NCBI GenBank assembly: GCA_965207945.1 | Contig: OZ242303.1 | Location: 930,001-994,000 of the forward strand | Direction of reading: 5' to 3' | DNA from: JAAOII01 sp965207945 | Lineage (GTDB): Bacteria > Pseudomonadota > Gammaproteobacteria > CBDBNL01 > JAAOII01 | DNA: 64,000 bases | Shown here: positions 16,032-25,440 of the stretch, piece after piece | Numbering within the stretch: the first letter of the stretch is position 1 | Layout of the letters: the number at the start of each line of letters is the position of its first letter | The notes under the pieces: model-generated | Told to the model about the DNA's origin: nothing | Database searches by the model: none | What the model saw: the letters and a program-made list of their open reading frames with translations, nothing else | Translations under genes and position numbers: made by a program

Positions 16032-17924
16032 TCAGCGAGCGTAACCTAGTTTTTGCAGCTGGTTTTTTAAATCTTCTAACACATTAGGGTCTTCTATTGT
16101 AGGGGGAACCTTATGCTCTTCACTGTTAGCTATTTGGCTCAAGGTTTTACGCAGTATCTTGCCCGAGCGAGTTTTAGGTAGCTTAGCTACTATAGCAACT
16201 TGCTTGAATGCGGCAACTGGACCTATCTTGGCGCGAATTAGCTGAATAAGTTCTTCAATAAGCACTTCATCATTTTTATTTGATGATGCATTTTTGATTA
16301 CTAAGCCCAAGGGTAGCTGTCCTTTTAGTTCATCATGCACCCCAAATACTGCTGCCTCAGCAATATCAATATGCCCGGTTAGCACTTCTTCCATCTCTCC
16401 AGTGGATAAGCGATGCCCCGCAACATTGATGACATCATCGGTGCGGCTCATTACAAAAACATGTCCGTCTTCATCCATATAACCAGCATCACCAGTTACA
16501 TAATAGCCGTCAAAAATACTCATACTCTGTTTGTAACGTTCTTCGTTACGCCATAAGGTCGGGAAAGTGCCGGGGGGTAATGGTAGTTTAACCGCAATGG
16601 AACCAAACTCTCCTGGAGGAACATCCTTGCCATTTTTATCCAAAATATGCACATCATAACCAACCATAGGAACACCTGCTGAGCCAATTTTAGTAGGCAT
16701 CTTTTCAACTCCATAAGGTAAGGCAGTAATTGCCCAACCGGTTTCTGTTTGCCACCAGTGGTCAATAGTTGGCACTCCAAGATGCTTTTCTGCCCAGATT
16801 GCACTGTCGGGGTCGCACCTTTCACCTGCTAAAAAGAAGTATTTTAGCTTACTGATGTCATAATCCTTAATTAGCTTGCCATCTGGATCTTCTCTCTTAA
16901 TAGCGCGCAACGCGGTGGGTGCAGTAAACAGCATATTAACCTTGTGCTCTGATATAACTCGCCAAAATGCACCAGCATCTGGTGTGCCTACTGGTTTGCC
17001 TTCGTAAAGAATTGTAGTGCAGCCGTGTAATAACGGCGCATATACAATATATGAGTGCCCTACTATCCAGCCAACGTCCGAAGCAGCCCAGAAGACATCT
17101 CCTGGATTAGCGCCGTAAATGTTATGCATAGTCCAATTCAAGGCAACCGCATAGCCACCTCCATCATGAACCACGCCTTTGGGAGAACCAGTGGTGCCAG
17201 AAGTATATAGAATAAATAATGCGTCAGTAGCTGCAACCTCAGCGCAAGGAGCTAACTCTGCTTTGCTTATCTCGGTATCCCAGTCCAAATCACGCCCTGC
17301 TTCAAGTTGTGCCTGATGTTGTTTTCTTTGCAGAATTATTACCTTCTGCGGTTTGTGGGATGATATTCTAAGCGCTTCGTCCAGCATGGGTTTATATTCA
17401 ATCAATCCCGATGGTTCAATACCACAACTTGTGGATAAAATTAGTTTGGCTTTAGCATCATCAATACGCGTCGCCAGTTGGTCGGCGGCAAAACCACCAA
17501 AGACCATAGAATGGATGGCACCAAGTCGAGCGCAAGCCAACATTGCCATAACTGCTTGCGGCACCATAGGCATGTATATAACTACTCTGTCGCCTTTACC
17601 AATGCCATTATTGACAAGCATGCCTGCCACTTTTGCTGTTTCATCACGTAATTGAGAGAAAGTATATGATTGCTTAGTGCCAGTTATTGGGCTATCGTAT
17701 ATTAAGGCAGCTCGTTCACCATTTCCTGCGTTGACATGTCTGTCCAATGCGTTATGGCAAACATTTATTTTTCCATCACAGAACCATTGATAAAAGGGTT
17801 TGTTACTATCATCAATAACTTGACTGAAAGGTTTTTGCCACTCAAGTTGTTGCGCTACTTCGCTCCAGAATGACGATGCATCCTCAATTGACCTTCTATA
17901 TATGGGGTTAAATGTTGTTGCCAT
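16032..17924 (-). CDS. prpE: Acyl-CoA synthetase, propionate/acrylate type (PrpE-like)
   Basis: 630 residues of the ANL superfamily. YTSGTTGSPKGV is the P-loop and YVTGDAG and GRxDDVINVAGHRL-like motifs follow (here SRTDDVINVAGHRLS). LPKTRSGKILRK near the C-terminus holds the catalytic Lys that is often acetylated. The N-terminus (YRRSIEDASSFWSEVAQQL) and CHNALDRHV resemble propionyl-CoA synthetase more than acetyl-CoA synthetase. It forms an acyl-CoA from a short acid, ATP and CoA. It starts 6 bp after the stop of the acuI-type reductase, in one operon. In marine Proteobacteria such a PrpE-AcuI pair handles acrylate/3-hydroxypropionate. Acetate specificity cannot be excluded. Confidence 0.85.
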   Translation of the reverse strand: MATTFNPIYRRSIEDASSFWSEVAQQLEWQKPFSQVIDDSNKPFYQWFCDGKINVCHNALDRHVNAGNGERAALIYDSPITGTKQSYTFSQLRDETAKVAGMLVNNGIGKGDRVVIYMPMVPQAVMAMLACARLGAIHSMVFGGFAADQLATRIDDAKAKLILSTSCGIEPSGLIEYKPMLDEALRISSHKPQKVIILQRKQHQAQLEAGRDLDWDTEISKAELAPCAEVAATDALFILYTSGTTGSPKGVVHDGGGYAVALNWTMHNIYGANPGDVFWAASDVGWIVGHSYIVYAPLLHGCTTILYEGKPVGTPDAGAFWRVISEHKVNMLFTAPTALRAIKREDPDGKLIKDYDISKLKYFFLAGERCDPDSAIWAEKHLGVPTIDHWWQTETGWAITALPYGVEKMPTKIGSAGVPMVGYDVHILDKNGKDVPPGEFGSIAVKLPLPPGTFPTLWRNEERYKQSMSIFDGYYVTGDAGYMDEDGHVFVMSRTDDVINVAGHRLSTGEMEEVLTGHIDIAEAAVFGVHDELKGQLPLGLVIKNASSNKNDEVLIEELIQLIRAKIGPVAAFKQVAIVAKLPKTRSGKILRKTLSQIANSEEHKVPPTIEDPNVLEDLKNQLQKLGYAR

Positions 17925-17930
17925 GATTAT

Positions 17931-18923
17931 TTAGCTTTGTAAATTAACTAAAACCCTGCCACTGATTTCCCCCTTTAGCAGTTTATCGCAATATTCAGGT
18001 ACCTGTTGCAATGAAATCTCAGTAGTAATTTGTTTGAGGGTGTTCTCATCTATCGCCTTAGCTAGTTCTTCCCATATACTCGCTCTTTTGGCAGCAGGAA
18101 AATATACGCTATCAATTCCTAATAAGGCAACCCCGCGTAAGATAAAGGGCATAACCGTGGTTTTAAGTGCAAAACCACCAGCAAGTCCACATGCCGCTAC
18201 AGCGCCTCCATAATTCATTTCTGCCAATATTCTTGCCAAAACCTTATCTCCCACAGTATCAACAGCAGCAGCCCACTTCTGATTTTCTAATGGTCGGCAC
18301 TCTTCACTCATCTCTTCACGCATTATAAAATCAGAAGCACCAAGGGATGCAACCAACTCCTTACCTTTTTCTGAGGTTACTGCCGTTACTTTATAGCCCT
18401 GGTCTGCTAAAATTTTTAGCGCTATGCTCCCTACCCCGCCACTTGCTCCGCTTACCAATACAGGTCCTGCATCTTTATTGATGCCATGATTCAATAAGGC
18501 ATTAACACAAAGCATGGATGTGAAGCCAGCTGTACCTAATGACATAGCTACACTAGGAGTGAGATTTGATGGCAAGCGGGTAAGATGTTTGCTGCTGACT
18601 TTGGCAAGTGTTGAGTAACCTCCCCAGTGCTTTTCACCAATACCCCAACCAGTGGCAAGTACTTTATCGCCGGCAGTGTAATCATTATTAGTGGATTCAA
18701 CGACTTCGCCACATAAGTCAATTCCAGGAACAAAAGGGAAATCTCGCACAATCTTACCCTTGCCAGTAACTGCAAGCGCGTCTTTGTAGTTGATTGAGGA
18801 GTAAAGGACTTTTATCGTGACATCATTTTTAGGATTATCAGGTAGTTGCAGTGCATCATCATTGTTGAACGTTGCCTGGGTTTTACCCTCAGCGTTTTGT
18901 GTAAGTAGTATATATTTATTCAT
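17931..18923 (-). CDS. acuI: Acryloyl-CoA reductase-like MDR oxidoreductase (AcuI/YhdH)
   Basis: 330 residues of the zinc-free medium-chain dehydrogenase/reductase family. SSINYKDALAVTGKGKIV and FPFVPGIDLCGEVVES are signature segments of AcuI/YhdH, and VLVSGASGGVGSIAL is the NADPH-binding Rossmann glycine motif. Length is normal. AcuI reduces toxic acryloyl-CoA to propionyl-CoA with NADPH. It is the first gene of an operon with prpE, which supports a role in acrylate or 3-hydroxypropionate breakdown or detoxification. A TATAAT 8 nt before the ATG predicts a leaderless transcript. Confidence 0.85.
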   Translation of the reverse strand: MNKYILLTQNAEGKTQATFNNDDALQLPDNPKNDVTIKVLYSSINYKDALAVTGKGKIVRDFPFVPGIDLCGEVVESTNNDYTAGDKVLATGWGIGEKHWGGYSTLAKVSSKHLTRLPSNLTPSVAMSLGTAGFTSMLCVNALLNHGINKDAGPVLVSGASGGVGSIALKILADQGYKVTAVTSEKGKELVASLGASDFIMREEMSEECRPLENQKWAAAVDTVGDKVLARILAEMNYGGAVAACGLAGGFALKTTVMPFILRGVALLGIDSVYFPAAKRASIWEELAKAIDENTLKQITTEISLQQVPEYCDKLLKGEISGRVLVNLQS

Positions 18924-18931
18924 AGTTCATA

Positions 18932-18937
18932 ATTATA
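18932..18937 (-). promoter_or_regulatory. -10 box of acuI-prpE
   Basis: Perfect TATAAT, 8 nt before the acuI ATG at 18923. The predicted transcript start falls within 2 nt of the start codon. Confidence 0.55.
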
Positions 18938-18997
18938 GTAAAAATAAGGGGTTATGGCAAGTGCTTCATTTTAGAGAAACCTGCCAGTTGAGATTTA

Positions 18998-19618
18998 TTA
19001 TTCAATTGTAATTGCATTATAGCCAATATCTTGATTTCTTAGTTTGTAAGCGGCTTCTAGTGGTGAATCATCTGTTTCTTCTGTTATAAAAAGCTCACGC
19101 GATTTTGACTGTTTCTTGTCATATTTTTCTAGTAGTTTATCTTCCATCTGTTCTTGCAAGACAACTTCATCTGGATAAATATGCTTGACATCTACTTTGT
19201 GTTTTGCCAAATAGGCTGAAATCATTCCAAACCTATGACAATCAAACGCTTCTTTTTCTGAGCACATCAAGGAAATTTTGTGCCCTTTTGCCATGCCATC
19301 GTTTAACCTGGCAATAGCATCTTGAAATGATTGTGTTTGTTGAACTTTTTGAAAATCCACTTTGCCTTTTCCATCCCCTTCATCAAATAGCAAAGTGCTA
19401 TCTGTATGACGCGCACCTAATGAATCACCCATAAAGATGTAGTTTATTTGATTATCTTTGAGATAAACTTTCAAGGGTTCCCTATTGTATTGTGATGCGA
19501 ATTGACTATATGGAGTGCTTCTAACATCCACAATAGTATCAATATTGTGCTTTTTTAGCAAGGCAATAAAATCACTCAGTTCATGAGTTGAATGCCCTAC
19601 TGTATATAATTGTTTCAT
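18998..19618 (-). CDS. DUF488 family protein
   Basis: 206 residues from ATG 19618. The family begins LYTVGHSTHE as here, so the longer frame from 19654 is probably not used. IVDVRSTPYSQF and the MCSEKEAFDCHR motif with conserved Cys residues match DUF488. The biochemical role of this family is not established. It is divergent from gltX, with only about 110 bp between the starts. No clear -10 box sits at its start. Confidence 0.75.
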   Translation of the reverse strand: MKQLYTVGHSTHELSDFIALLKKHNIDTIVDVRSTPYSQFASQYNREPLKVYLKDNQINYIFMGDSLGARHTDSTLLFDEGDGKGKVDFQKVQQTQSFQDAIARLNDGMAKGHKISLMCSEKEAFDCHRFGMISAYLAKHKVDVKHIYPDEVVLQEQMEDKLLEKYDKKQSKSRELFITEETDDSPLEAAYKLRNQDIGYNAITIE

Positions 19619-19719
19619 ATAATCTTTTAAACAACCTCTTAAACAGCCTCCCAACCAATCTTAGTTAACACATATTAGCATAAAGCTACATAATAAGGCA
19701 TTTTTTAGTCAACACAGAA

Positions 19720-19725
19720 TATAAT
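19720..19725 (+). promoter_or_regulatory. -10 box of gltX
   Basis: TATAAT, 5 nt before ATG 19731. It decides that start against an in-frame TTG at 19725, which lies on the box itself, and predicts a leaderless mRNA. Confidence 0.55.
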
Positions 19726-19730
19726 TGAGT

Positions 19731-21146
19731 ATGAATTCAGTTATTACCAGATTTGCACCAAGCCCTTCGGGGGATCTACATTTAGGTGGAGCGCGAACTG
19801 CATTATTTTGTTATCTGTTTAGCCGTCATTGCGGCGGCAAATTCATATTGAGAATTGAGGATACTGATAAAAGCAGAAGTAAAGAAGCGCATACTGAGGA
19901 GATCATTGCCGCGCTGAGTTGGCTGAAATTGGAATGGGATGAGGGTCCTGTGCACCAAAGCTCGCGTTTAGCAAGTTATGCGCAAGCAGCGCAAACATTG
20001 TTAGATAAAGGACTTGCCTATCGTTGCATCTGCACTCCGCAAGAACTTGAAGAAATGCGTGATAAACAGATGCAGCGTGGAGAAAAACCCAAGTATGATA
20101 GACGCCATAGAGATGCAGATTTAGGCGCTGACACTAATGATTACGTTATAAGGTTTAAGAATCCATTAGAAGGCGCAAGCGCTTTTACCGACCTAATTAA
20201 AGGAGACATCAAAGTTGATAATAGTGAACTTGACGATATGATAATTGTGCGTCAGGATGGCTCTCCAACATATAATTTTTGCGCTGTAGTGGATGATATT
20301 GCAATGGGGATAACTCATATCATTCGCGGCGATGATCATCTGCTTAATAGTGTCCGTCAATGTAATTTGTATCATGCATTGGCTCCCTCCTCTCCCCTGC
20401 CCGAATTTGCTCATCTGCCGCTGATTCTTAATCAAGATGGAGGTAGGTTATCCAAACGTGAAGGTGCCAATAATGTTCTAAATTATCGGGATATGGGAAT
20501 ATTACCAGATGCTTTGTGTAGCTATATGGCACGGCTGGGCTGGTCTCATGGCGACCAGGAAGTGTTTACTCGCTCCGAGTTAGTAAGTTTATTTAATATT
20601 GAAAATATCCATAAATCGGCAGCTCATTATGATGAGAGTAAGATGCTGTGGATTAATCATAATTTTATTAAAGAAGCGGATAATTTGAGCAAAGAGATTG
20701 AGAAGTATTTAATGGATTTGAATATTGTTGTCAAATCATCTCCCTCGTTGGATGTAGTTATTAATCTGCATAAGGAACGAGTGGATAACCTTAAAGACCT
20801 TGCCGCAGAGGTTGTCTTTTATTATGAAGCGCCTACAGAGTATGATAAGAATTCCTTTACTGAATATGCTAATAATACATCAATAGAGTGTTTGAAAATA
20901 TTGGAGGAAAAGTTTTTGGCGATTGAGAACTGGGATAGCGAGTCAATAAAACAAACGATTAAAGAAACGGTGAAAGAAAAAGGTGTCAAATTTCCCGCAG
21001 TTGGGATGCCACTTAGGTTGGCTTTGACAGGTTGTAATAATTCCCCTTCTGTTGATAAGGTGGCGGAAATTTTAGGTAAAGATGAGACGGTCGGACGTTT
21101 GAGGAGGTTAATAAGTGAGTTTACGGGAAAAGTCCAATCAGCATAA
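19731..21146 (+). CDS. gltX: Glutamyl-tRNA synthetase
   Basis: 471 residues. The class I HIGH motif appears as PSGDLHLGGAR (residues 12-22) and the KMSKS motif as RLSKREG near 240. Between them are LRIEDTD and the ADYxxH-type region with FAHLPLIL. It charges tRNA-Glu with glutamate in the cytoplasm. Length is normal for bacterial GltX. It appears to head a unit with maf 30 bp downstream. One alternative is a GluRS paralogue specialised for another tRNA; no second copy is visible here to test that. Confidence 0.95.
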   Translation: MNSVITRFAPSPSGDLHLGGARTALFCYLFSRHCGGKFILRIEDTDKSRSKEAHTEEIIAALSWLKLEWDEGPVHQSSRLASYAQAAQTLLDKGLAYRCICTPQELEEMRDKQMQRGEKPKYDRRHRDADLGADTNDYVIRFKNPLEGASAFTDLIKGDIKVDNSELDDMIIVRQDGSPTYNFCAVVDDIAMGITHIIRGDDHLLNSVRQCNLYHALAPSSPLPEFAHLPLILNQDGGRLSKREGANNVLNYRDMGILPDALCSYMARLGWSHGDQEVFTRSELVSLFNIENIHKSAAHYDESKMLWINHNFIKEADNLSKEIEKYLMDLNIVVKSSPSLDVVINLHKERVDNLKDLAAEVVFYYEAPTEYDKNSFTEYANNTSIECLKILEEKFLAIENWDSESIKQTIKETVKEKGVKFPAVGMPLRLALTGCNNSPSVDKVAEILGKDETVGRLRRLISEFTGKVQSA

Positions 21147-21178
21147 TATTTTTAACCTAGCATTTCAAGCATAGTATT

Positions 21179-21748
21179 TTGAAATTAATTCTTGCATCGG
21201 GTTCTCCCCATCGGGCTAAGATTCTTAATGAGTTTGGCATTAAGTATATTATGCATCCAACCAATATTCCAGAAATTATTAAAGATAATTTGCCTGCAGA
21301 TGAAGTAGCTGCTGACTTAGCACGGCAAAAAGCTTTGGCGGCATGGAGTGACTTTAGCAACGACTTAGTGCTGGGGGCAGATACTATTGTTATTAACTCT
21401 TCGGGTGAATTATTGCGCAAGCCACAATCAAGCCAGGAGGCAAGCACTTATTTGGATAATAGAAGCGCCTCTTATGAAGAAGTGATTACTGGTTTCTATC
21501 TAAGGCATCCTGCTGGGTGGATGGGCGGCAGTGAGTCAACTATGATTACCTATAATGAAATTCCTGCTGATATAAAGAAGGAAGTCCTTAGCAGCGGCGA
21601 ATGGCAAGGAGTATGTGGTGGTTTAAAGGTTGAAGGCACTATCGCCCCTTATGTTAAAGAAATCAAAGGCAGTGTTAATAATGTTATGGGGCTGCCCATA
21701 GAGACACTAATGCCACTTATAAATAGAATTTTACAGGATTCAAAATAA
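21179..21748 (+). CDS. maf: Maf-family nucleotide pyrophosphatase
   Basis: 189 residues starting with TTG, because the conserved N-terminus MKLILASGSPHRAKIL begins exactly there and no ATG is near. GADTIV is the active-site segment and the SSGEWQGVCGGLKVEG region near the C-terminus matches the family. Maf proteins hydrolyse non-canonical or modified nucleoside triphosphates and have been linked to septum control. It lies 32 bp after gltX and is likely co-transcribed. Confidence 0.88.
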   Translation: MKLILASGSPHRAKILNEFGIKYIMHPTNIPEIIKDNLPADEVAADLARQKALAAWSDFSNDLVLGADTIVINSSGELLRKPQSSQEASTYLDNRSASYEEVITGFYLRHPAGWMGGSESTMITYNEIPADIKKEVLSSGEWQGVCGGLKVEGTIAPYVKEIKGSVNNVMGLPIETLMPLINRILQDSK

Positions 21749-21761
21749 TATCCTTATTATT

Positions 21762-21767
21762 TATAAT
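21762..21767 (+). promoter_or_regulatory. -10 box of dacB
   Basis: TATAAT, 7 nt before a GTG start at 21775. It supports the GTG and predicts a leaderless transcript. Confidence 0.5.
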
Positions 21768-21774
21768 AACCTCA

Positions 21775-22986
21775 GTGAATAAAAGAACTATCATAGGACT
21801 AGCAGTTTTTATATTATGGCTATTGCAGATGCAATATGCCATGGCTTTAACTCCTAAACAAGCTATTAAGCAAATTAGTGAAATATCTCCGAATGCTGGA
21901 ATTCTACTTAGTCAGGGCGATAAAATACTAGCTGAAATGAATGCGGATAAAACATTTATACCAGCATCTTGCCTCAAAATTCCTTTAGTTTTAGCAGCTT
22001 ATGACTTACTCGGTGATGATTTTAGATTTAGCACTTCTTTCTATATTGATAGAAGCAATAATCTGTTAATTAAAGGAGAAGGTGACCCCTTTCTGACCAG
22101 TGAGGAAATTAGCATTATTGCAAAAGAACTCAAACTCCTTGGGCATGAAAGATTTACTGGCTTGCATCTAGACGACTCTCTATTTGAAAACGTAGCTTTG
22201 CCTGGTTTAGGGAGCTCTAATAATCCTTATGATGCGGTATTCTCATCATTATTTGTAAATTTTAATACAGTATATATTAAAACAAATACGAATAAAGAAA
22301 TAGTTTCAGCAGAAGAACAGACCCCTACTCTGCCATTAATGGCTCAACTTGGAACTAATTTGTCCTGTTGTGATGAAGCGGTTAGGATTAACCTGCAAGG
22401 TCAAGCAAAATATAGACGCAGTTATGTTCAACAGTTGTTCAAAGAAATATTTTCTGAAAACGGCATAGAGTTTATGAATGGCAATGGTCATGTAATCAGT
22501 AAAGCAAATCATCACTGGAATATCATATATCGTCATCGTAATTCTCAATCTTTGCGTGAAGTTAGCAAACAACTGATGTTATATTCAAATAATCTTATTG
22601 CCAATGCTTTGTTGTTGCAATTTTCTCCACAATCTAAATACCCACTCCAGCAATCATTGCAGCGCTGGCGTGATTATCTAATCAATGACTTGAAACTTCC
22701 TAATACCGCCTACATTCGTATAAATGAAGGGGCCGGGCTTGATCGCAAGAATAGATTTACACCTAAACAAATGCTGAAAACTTTAGCCAAGTTTAGTAAA
22801 TATAAAGATGTCCTGCCTAGTGATAAAGCTGGCGCTGTCTATAAGACAGGAACATTAACTGGGATATATAATGCAGCTGGATATATGTCAAACAGCGCAG
22901 GCGAGCAACGCTCTTTTGTGGTGTTTTTGGAAGATGATATCAATCATCGCAATAAGATTATAAATATCCTTAAAATGATTGAATAA
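21775..22986 (+). CDS. dacB: D-alanyl-D-alanine carboxypeptidase/endopeptidase, PBP4 (S13) family
   Basis: 403 residues from GTG. The signal peptide covers residues 1-24 (LLQMQYAMA end). The S13 motifs are in order: SxxK as S65-C-L-K68 in PASCLKIP, SxN as YSNNLIA near 268, and KTG as YKTGTLTG near 358. It trims or cuts peptidoglycan cross-links in the periplasm. E. coli DacB is about 477 residues, so this form has a smaller inserted domain. The following 206 bp to pcnB hold no gene or clear structure. Confidence 0.88.
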   Translation: MNKRTIIGLAVFILWLLQMQYAMALTPKQAIKQISEISPNAGILLSQGDKILAEMNADKTFIPASCLKIPLVLAAYDLLGDDFRFSTSFYIDRSNNLLIKGEGDPFLTSEEISIIAKELKLLGHERFTGLHLDDSLFENVALPGLGSSNNPYDAVFSSLFVNFNTVYIKTNTNKEIVSAEEQTPTLPLMAQLGTNLSCCDEAVRINLQGQAKYRRSYVQQLFKEIFSENGIEFMNGNGHVISKANHHWNIIYRHRNSQSLREVSKQLMLYSNNLIANALLLQFSPQSKYPLQQSLQRWRDYLINDLKLPNTAYIRINEGAGLDRKNRFTPKQMLKTLAKFSKYKDVLPSDKAGAVYKTGTLTGIYNAAGYMSNSAGEQRSFVVFLEDDINHRNKIINILKMIE

Positions 22987-23192
22987 TCTATTTATTTTTA
23001 AAGAGTAATAATATATAATACCCTATAGCATTAATATAGAAATCGGGCAAAGATAAAGAAATTGACGGGTGGTTTAGAATTTATGAGGGGTTAATGCTTT
23101 TGGTCCTTAGCTTAAATAATAAAACTATAAAAAGTTATAGGAGTTCGAAAATACATACATAAAACGAAAGTTATGTATAACTATATATAATA

Positions 23193-24554
23193 ATGGTTAA
23201 GAAATTGATTAGTAATAAAGAAATACAATCCCCGCTCTATTATAAATATTCGGAACATAAAATTAAACGGTTCCTAATTGATAGAAAGACGCTAAAAGTT
23301 GTTAAACAACTAAAGCAACATGGATATAAGGCATACGTTGTAGGCGGATGCTTGCGAGATATCTTACTTAAAAGAAAACCGAAAGATTTTGATGTAGCAA
23401 CTGATGCCTATCCTGAACAAGTAAAGAAGGTATTCCCGCGTGCCATTATTATTGGTCGCAGATTTAAATTAGTGCATATACATGATACTGGAAGCATCAT
23501 AGAAGTATCCACTTTTCGTTCAGGTAAACCAAGTTTATGGCAGTCAATTAAAGTGTTTTTTACCTCTTCCTCTAACAAATATCATAGAGAAAATATCTTC
23601 GGCACTATGGCAGAAGATGCAAATCGCAGAGATATAACAATAAATTCATTATATTATGACCCAGATACTCAGGAGATTATTGATTACACTGGAGGATATA
23701 AAGATGTAAAAAATAAAATAGCCCGAGTTATAGGAAAGGCAAGCAAGAGGTTCGTTGAAGACCCTATGCGGATGATAAGAGCCTTACGTTTCTGTGCTAA
23801 ATTGGAGCTTACATTAGATGCTGAAGCGGAGGCAGGAATTGTCAAATATAGCAAAGAAATATCAGGGTTACCAAGCGCTCGTTTGTTTGATGAGTTTACC
23901 AAATTATTTCTTACTGGGCATGCTTATGAAAGCTATAAATGGTTGGGTCAGTATAAGATTATTAGACGTATTATCCTATACTCTGATTGGGGAAGGACTA
24001 CAGTCAAAGAAGAAAAAATGCTGGAATATGCTCTGAAATCCACTGATAAGAGATATAACAACAATCAGTCATTAGCCCCAGTGTTTTTATTAACAGTATT
24101 TTTATGGTTGCCCTATTGCAAAGAAATGGAAGAAATAAGTAAAGGACCTTTGCGGAAGCACAAATTTAATTCGCGCCATAAATTTGCTTGCGGAAATACT
24201 GCAGCAAAACAAAAAGAAAGGATGCCGATTCCTATAAAGTTCTTTTGGCGAATTGAAAAAATATGGCTACTGCAGAATCAAATGCTGCATTATAAAACTC
24301 TTAAAGCTGAGAAAATAACAGAAAATAAAAACTTCCGTATTGCTTATGATTTCCTGGAAGCACGTGCTGCTGGCGACCCTAAACTGCAGGTAGTGTATAG
24401 TTGGTGGACTAAGTATATCAAAGATAATCCCATAAATACGCAAGCACCTACTGCAGGAAAAAACAAGCGTCAATCCAATAGGCATGTTAAGCAAAGATTA
24501 GAATCTAACAAAAAAAGCAAAAAACCTTTTAATCAGCCCGCCCATGCAGTTTAG
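23193..24554 (+). CDS. pcnB: Poly(A) polymerase I
   Basis: 453 residues of the class II CCA-adding/poly(A) polymerase family. YVVGGCLRDILLKRKPKDFDVATDAYPEQV holds the nucleotidyltransferase GG and DxD motifs (quoted here as two parts: GGCLRDILL and KPKDFDVATD). RRDITINSL and RFVEDPMRMIRALRF are typical of the head/neck domains. The C-terminus is Lys/Arg-rich, as in PcnB. It adds A-tails to RNA 3' ends to promote decay. The stop overlaps folK by 11 bp. pcnB-folK is a common gammaproteobacterial pair. A family member that adds CCA is less likely given the basic tail. Confidence 0.88.
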   Translation: MVKKLISNKEIQSPLYYKYSEHKIKRFLIDRKTLKVVKQLKQHGYKAYVVGGCLRDILLKRKPKDFDVATDAYPEQVKKVFPRAIIIGRRFKLVHIHDTGSIIEVSTFRSGKPSLWQSIKVFFTSSSNKYHRENIFGTMAEDANRRDITINSLYYDPDTQEIIDYTGGYKDVKNKIARVIGKASKRFVEDPMRMIRALRFCAKLELTLDAEAEAGIVKYSKEISGLPSARLFDEFTKLFLTGHAYESYKWLGQYKIIRRIILYSDWGRTTVKEEKMLEYALKSTDKRYNNNQSLAPVFLLTVFLWLPYCKEMEEISKGPLRKHKFNSRHKFACGNTAAKQKERMPIPIKFFWRIEKIWLLQNQMLHYKTLKAEKITENKNFRIAYDFLEARAAGDPKLQVVYSWWTKYIKDNPINTQAPTAGKNKRQSNRHVKQRLESNKKSKKPFNQPAHAV

Positions 24555-25086
24555 CAGAAAGTGCTACTTAGGGTTGGGGAGCAACTTGCAAGCACCTATA
24601 AAACAGATACTTGCAGCTTATGAAAAGATTAAATCTATAAAAGAAATTCATAGTTTAGCTATATCATCTTTGTATGAATCATTAGCTATGACATTGGATA
24701 ATCAAGATAATAAAATAAAACAACCTAATTATATAAATGCGGTTGTCAGCTGCATTACCGAAATGCAAGGACATCAATTGCTGAATGCTCTTCAAAGCAT
24801 TGAGGATGAAATGGGCAGAGTTAGGGATGCTCGTTGGGACTCCAGAGTTATTGATATTGATATATTGTTGATGGAAGATGTAAGAATAAACACCAAAGAA
24901 CTCGCCATCCCTCATCCAGGATTATTGAAACGTCCCTTTGTCCTGCTCCCTTTAGCAGAGCTTGAACCTAACTTAGTACTGCCTAATGGCATGAAAAGTA
25001 AAGATTATGTGGGAACTGTTAGCGATGATTGGAATACCAAGATGCTGCTGACGGAAGAGTTGGATTCCAAACGTGCTTATGTTTAA
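24544..25086 (+). CDS. folK: 2-amino-4-hydroxy-6-hydroxymethyldihydropteridine pyrophosphokinase
   Basis: 180 residues. YLGLGSNLQAP at the start, EDEMGRVRDARWDSRVIDID (the conserved HPPK signature) and LAIPHPGLLKRPFVLLPLAEL are diagnostic. HPPK transfers pyrophosphate from ATP to the pterin in folate synthesis. It overlaps pcnB by 11 bp, so translation is probably coupled. folP is not in the window. Confidence 0.92.
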   Translation: MQFSRKCYLGLGSNLQAPIKQILAAYEKIKSIKEIHSLAISSLYESLAMTLDNQDNKIKQPNYINAVVSCITEMQGHQLLNALQSIEDEMGRVRDARWDSRVIDIDILLMEDVRINTKELAIPHPGLLKRPFVLLPLAELEPNLVLPNGMKSKDYVGTVSDDWNTKMLLTEELDSKRAYV

Positions 25087-25114
25087 TTTATTCAGGTTAA
25101 GTGTGGACAACATT

Positions 25115-25435
25115 ATGGTAGCAAAAAAGAATATCTTCTGTATATTGATGATATTACTAATGAGTACCTTATCATCTTGCATCTATCATCCAGAGATAGT
25201 TCAAGGGTCAATTATCAAGAAAGAAGATCTGACAGAACTAAAAATTGGCATGAGCAAAGAGCAGGTTCAATATGTTTTGGGCTCTCCTAGCATTATTAAT
25301 GCTCTGGATACGTCTAGGTGGGAATATATTTACCGAGTAAGAGACCGCCGTAGCAGAACGACTATTACTAAGGGATATCTAATATTTAAGGAAGATGTAC
25401 TTGCAGAAATACATCTTGATGAATACCGCCAATAA
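25115..25435 (+). CDS. bamE: Outer membrane assembly lipoprotein BamE (SmpA/OmlA)
   Basis: 106 residues from ATG 25115, chosen because it starts a lipoprotein signal (MVAKKNIFCILMILLMS) ending in a lipobox Cys (LSSC). The SmpA/OmlA domain shows LKIGMSKEQVQYVLGSPSI, then WEYIYRVRD and FKEDVLAEI. BamE is part of the Bam machine that inserts beta-barrel proteins in the outer membrane. It starts 28 bp after folK and is convergent with rnfH-ratA. Confidence 0.88.
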   Translation: MVAKKNIFCILMILLMSTLSSCIYHPEIVQGSIIKKEDLTELKIGMSKEQVQYVLGSPSIINALDTSRWEYIYRVRDRRSRTTITKGYLIFKEDVLAEIHLDEYRQ

Positions 25436-25440
25436 GAACC

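Noticed and set aside
23173..23190. Five-codon upstream ORF (MYNYI) before pcnB
   Set aside because: It does not overlap the pcnB start and is easily produced by chance in such A+T-rich sequence.
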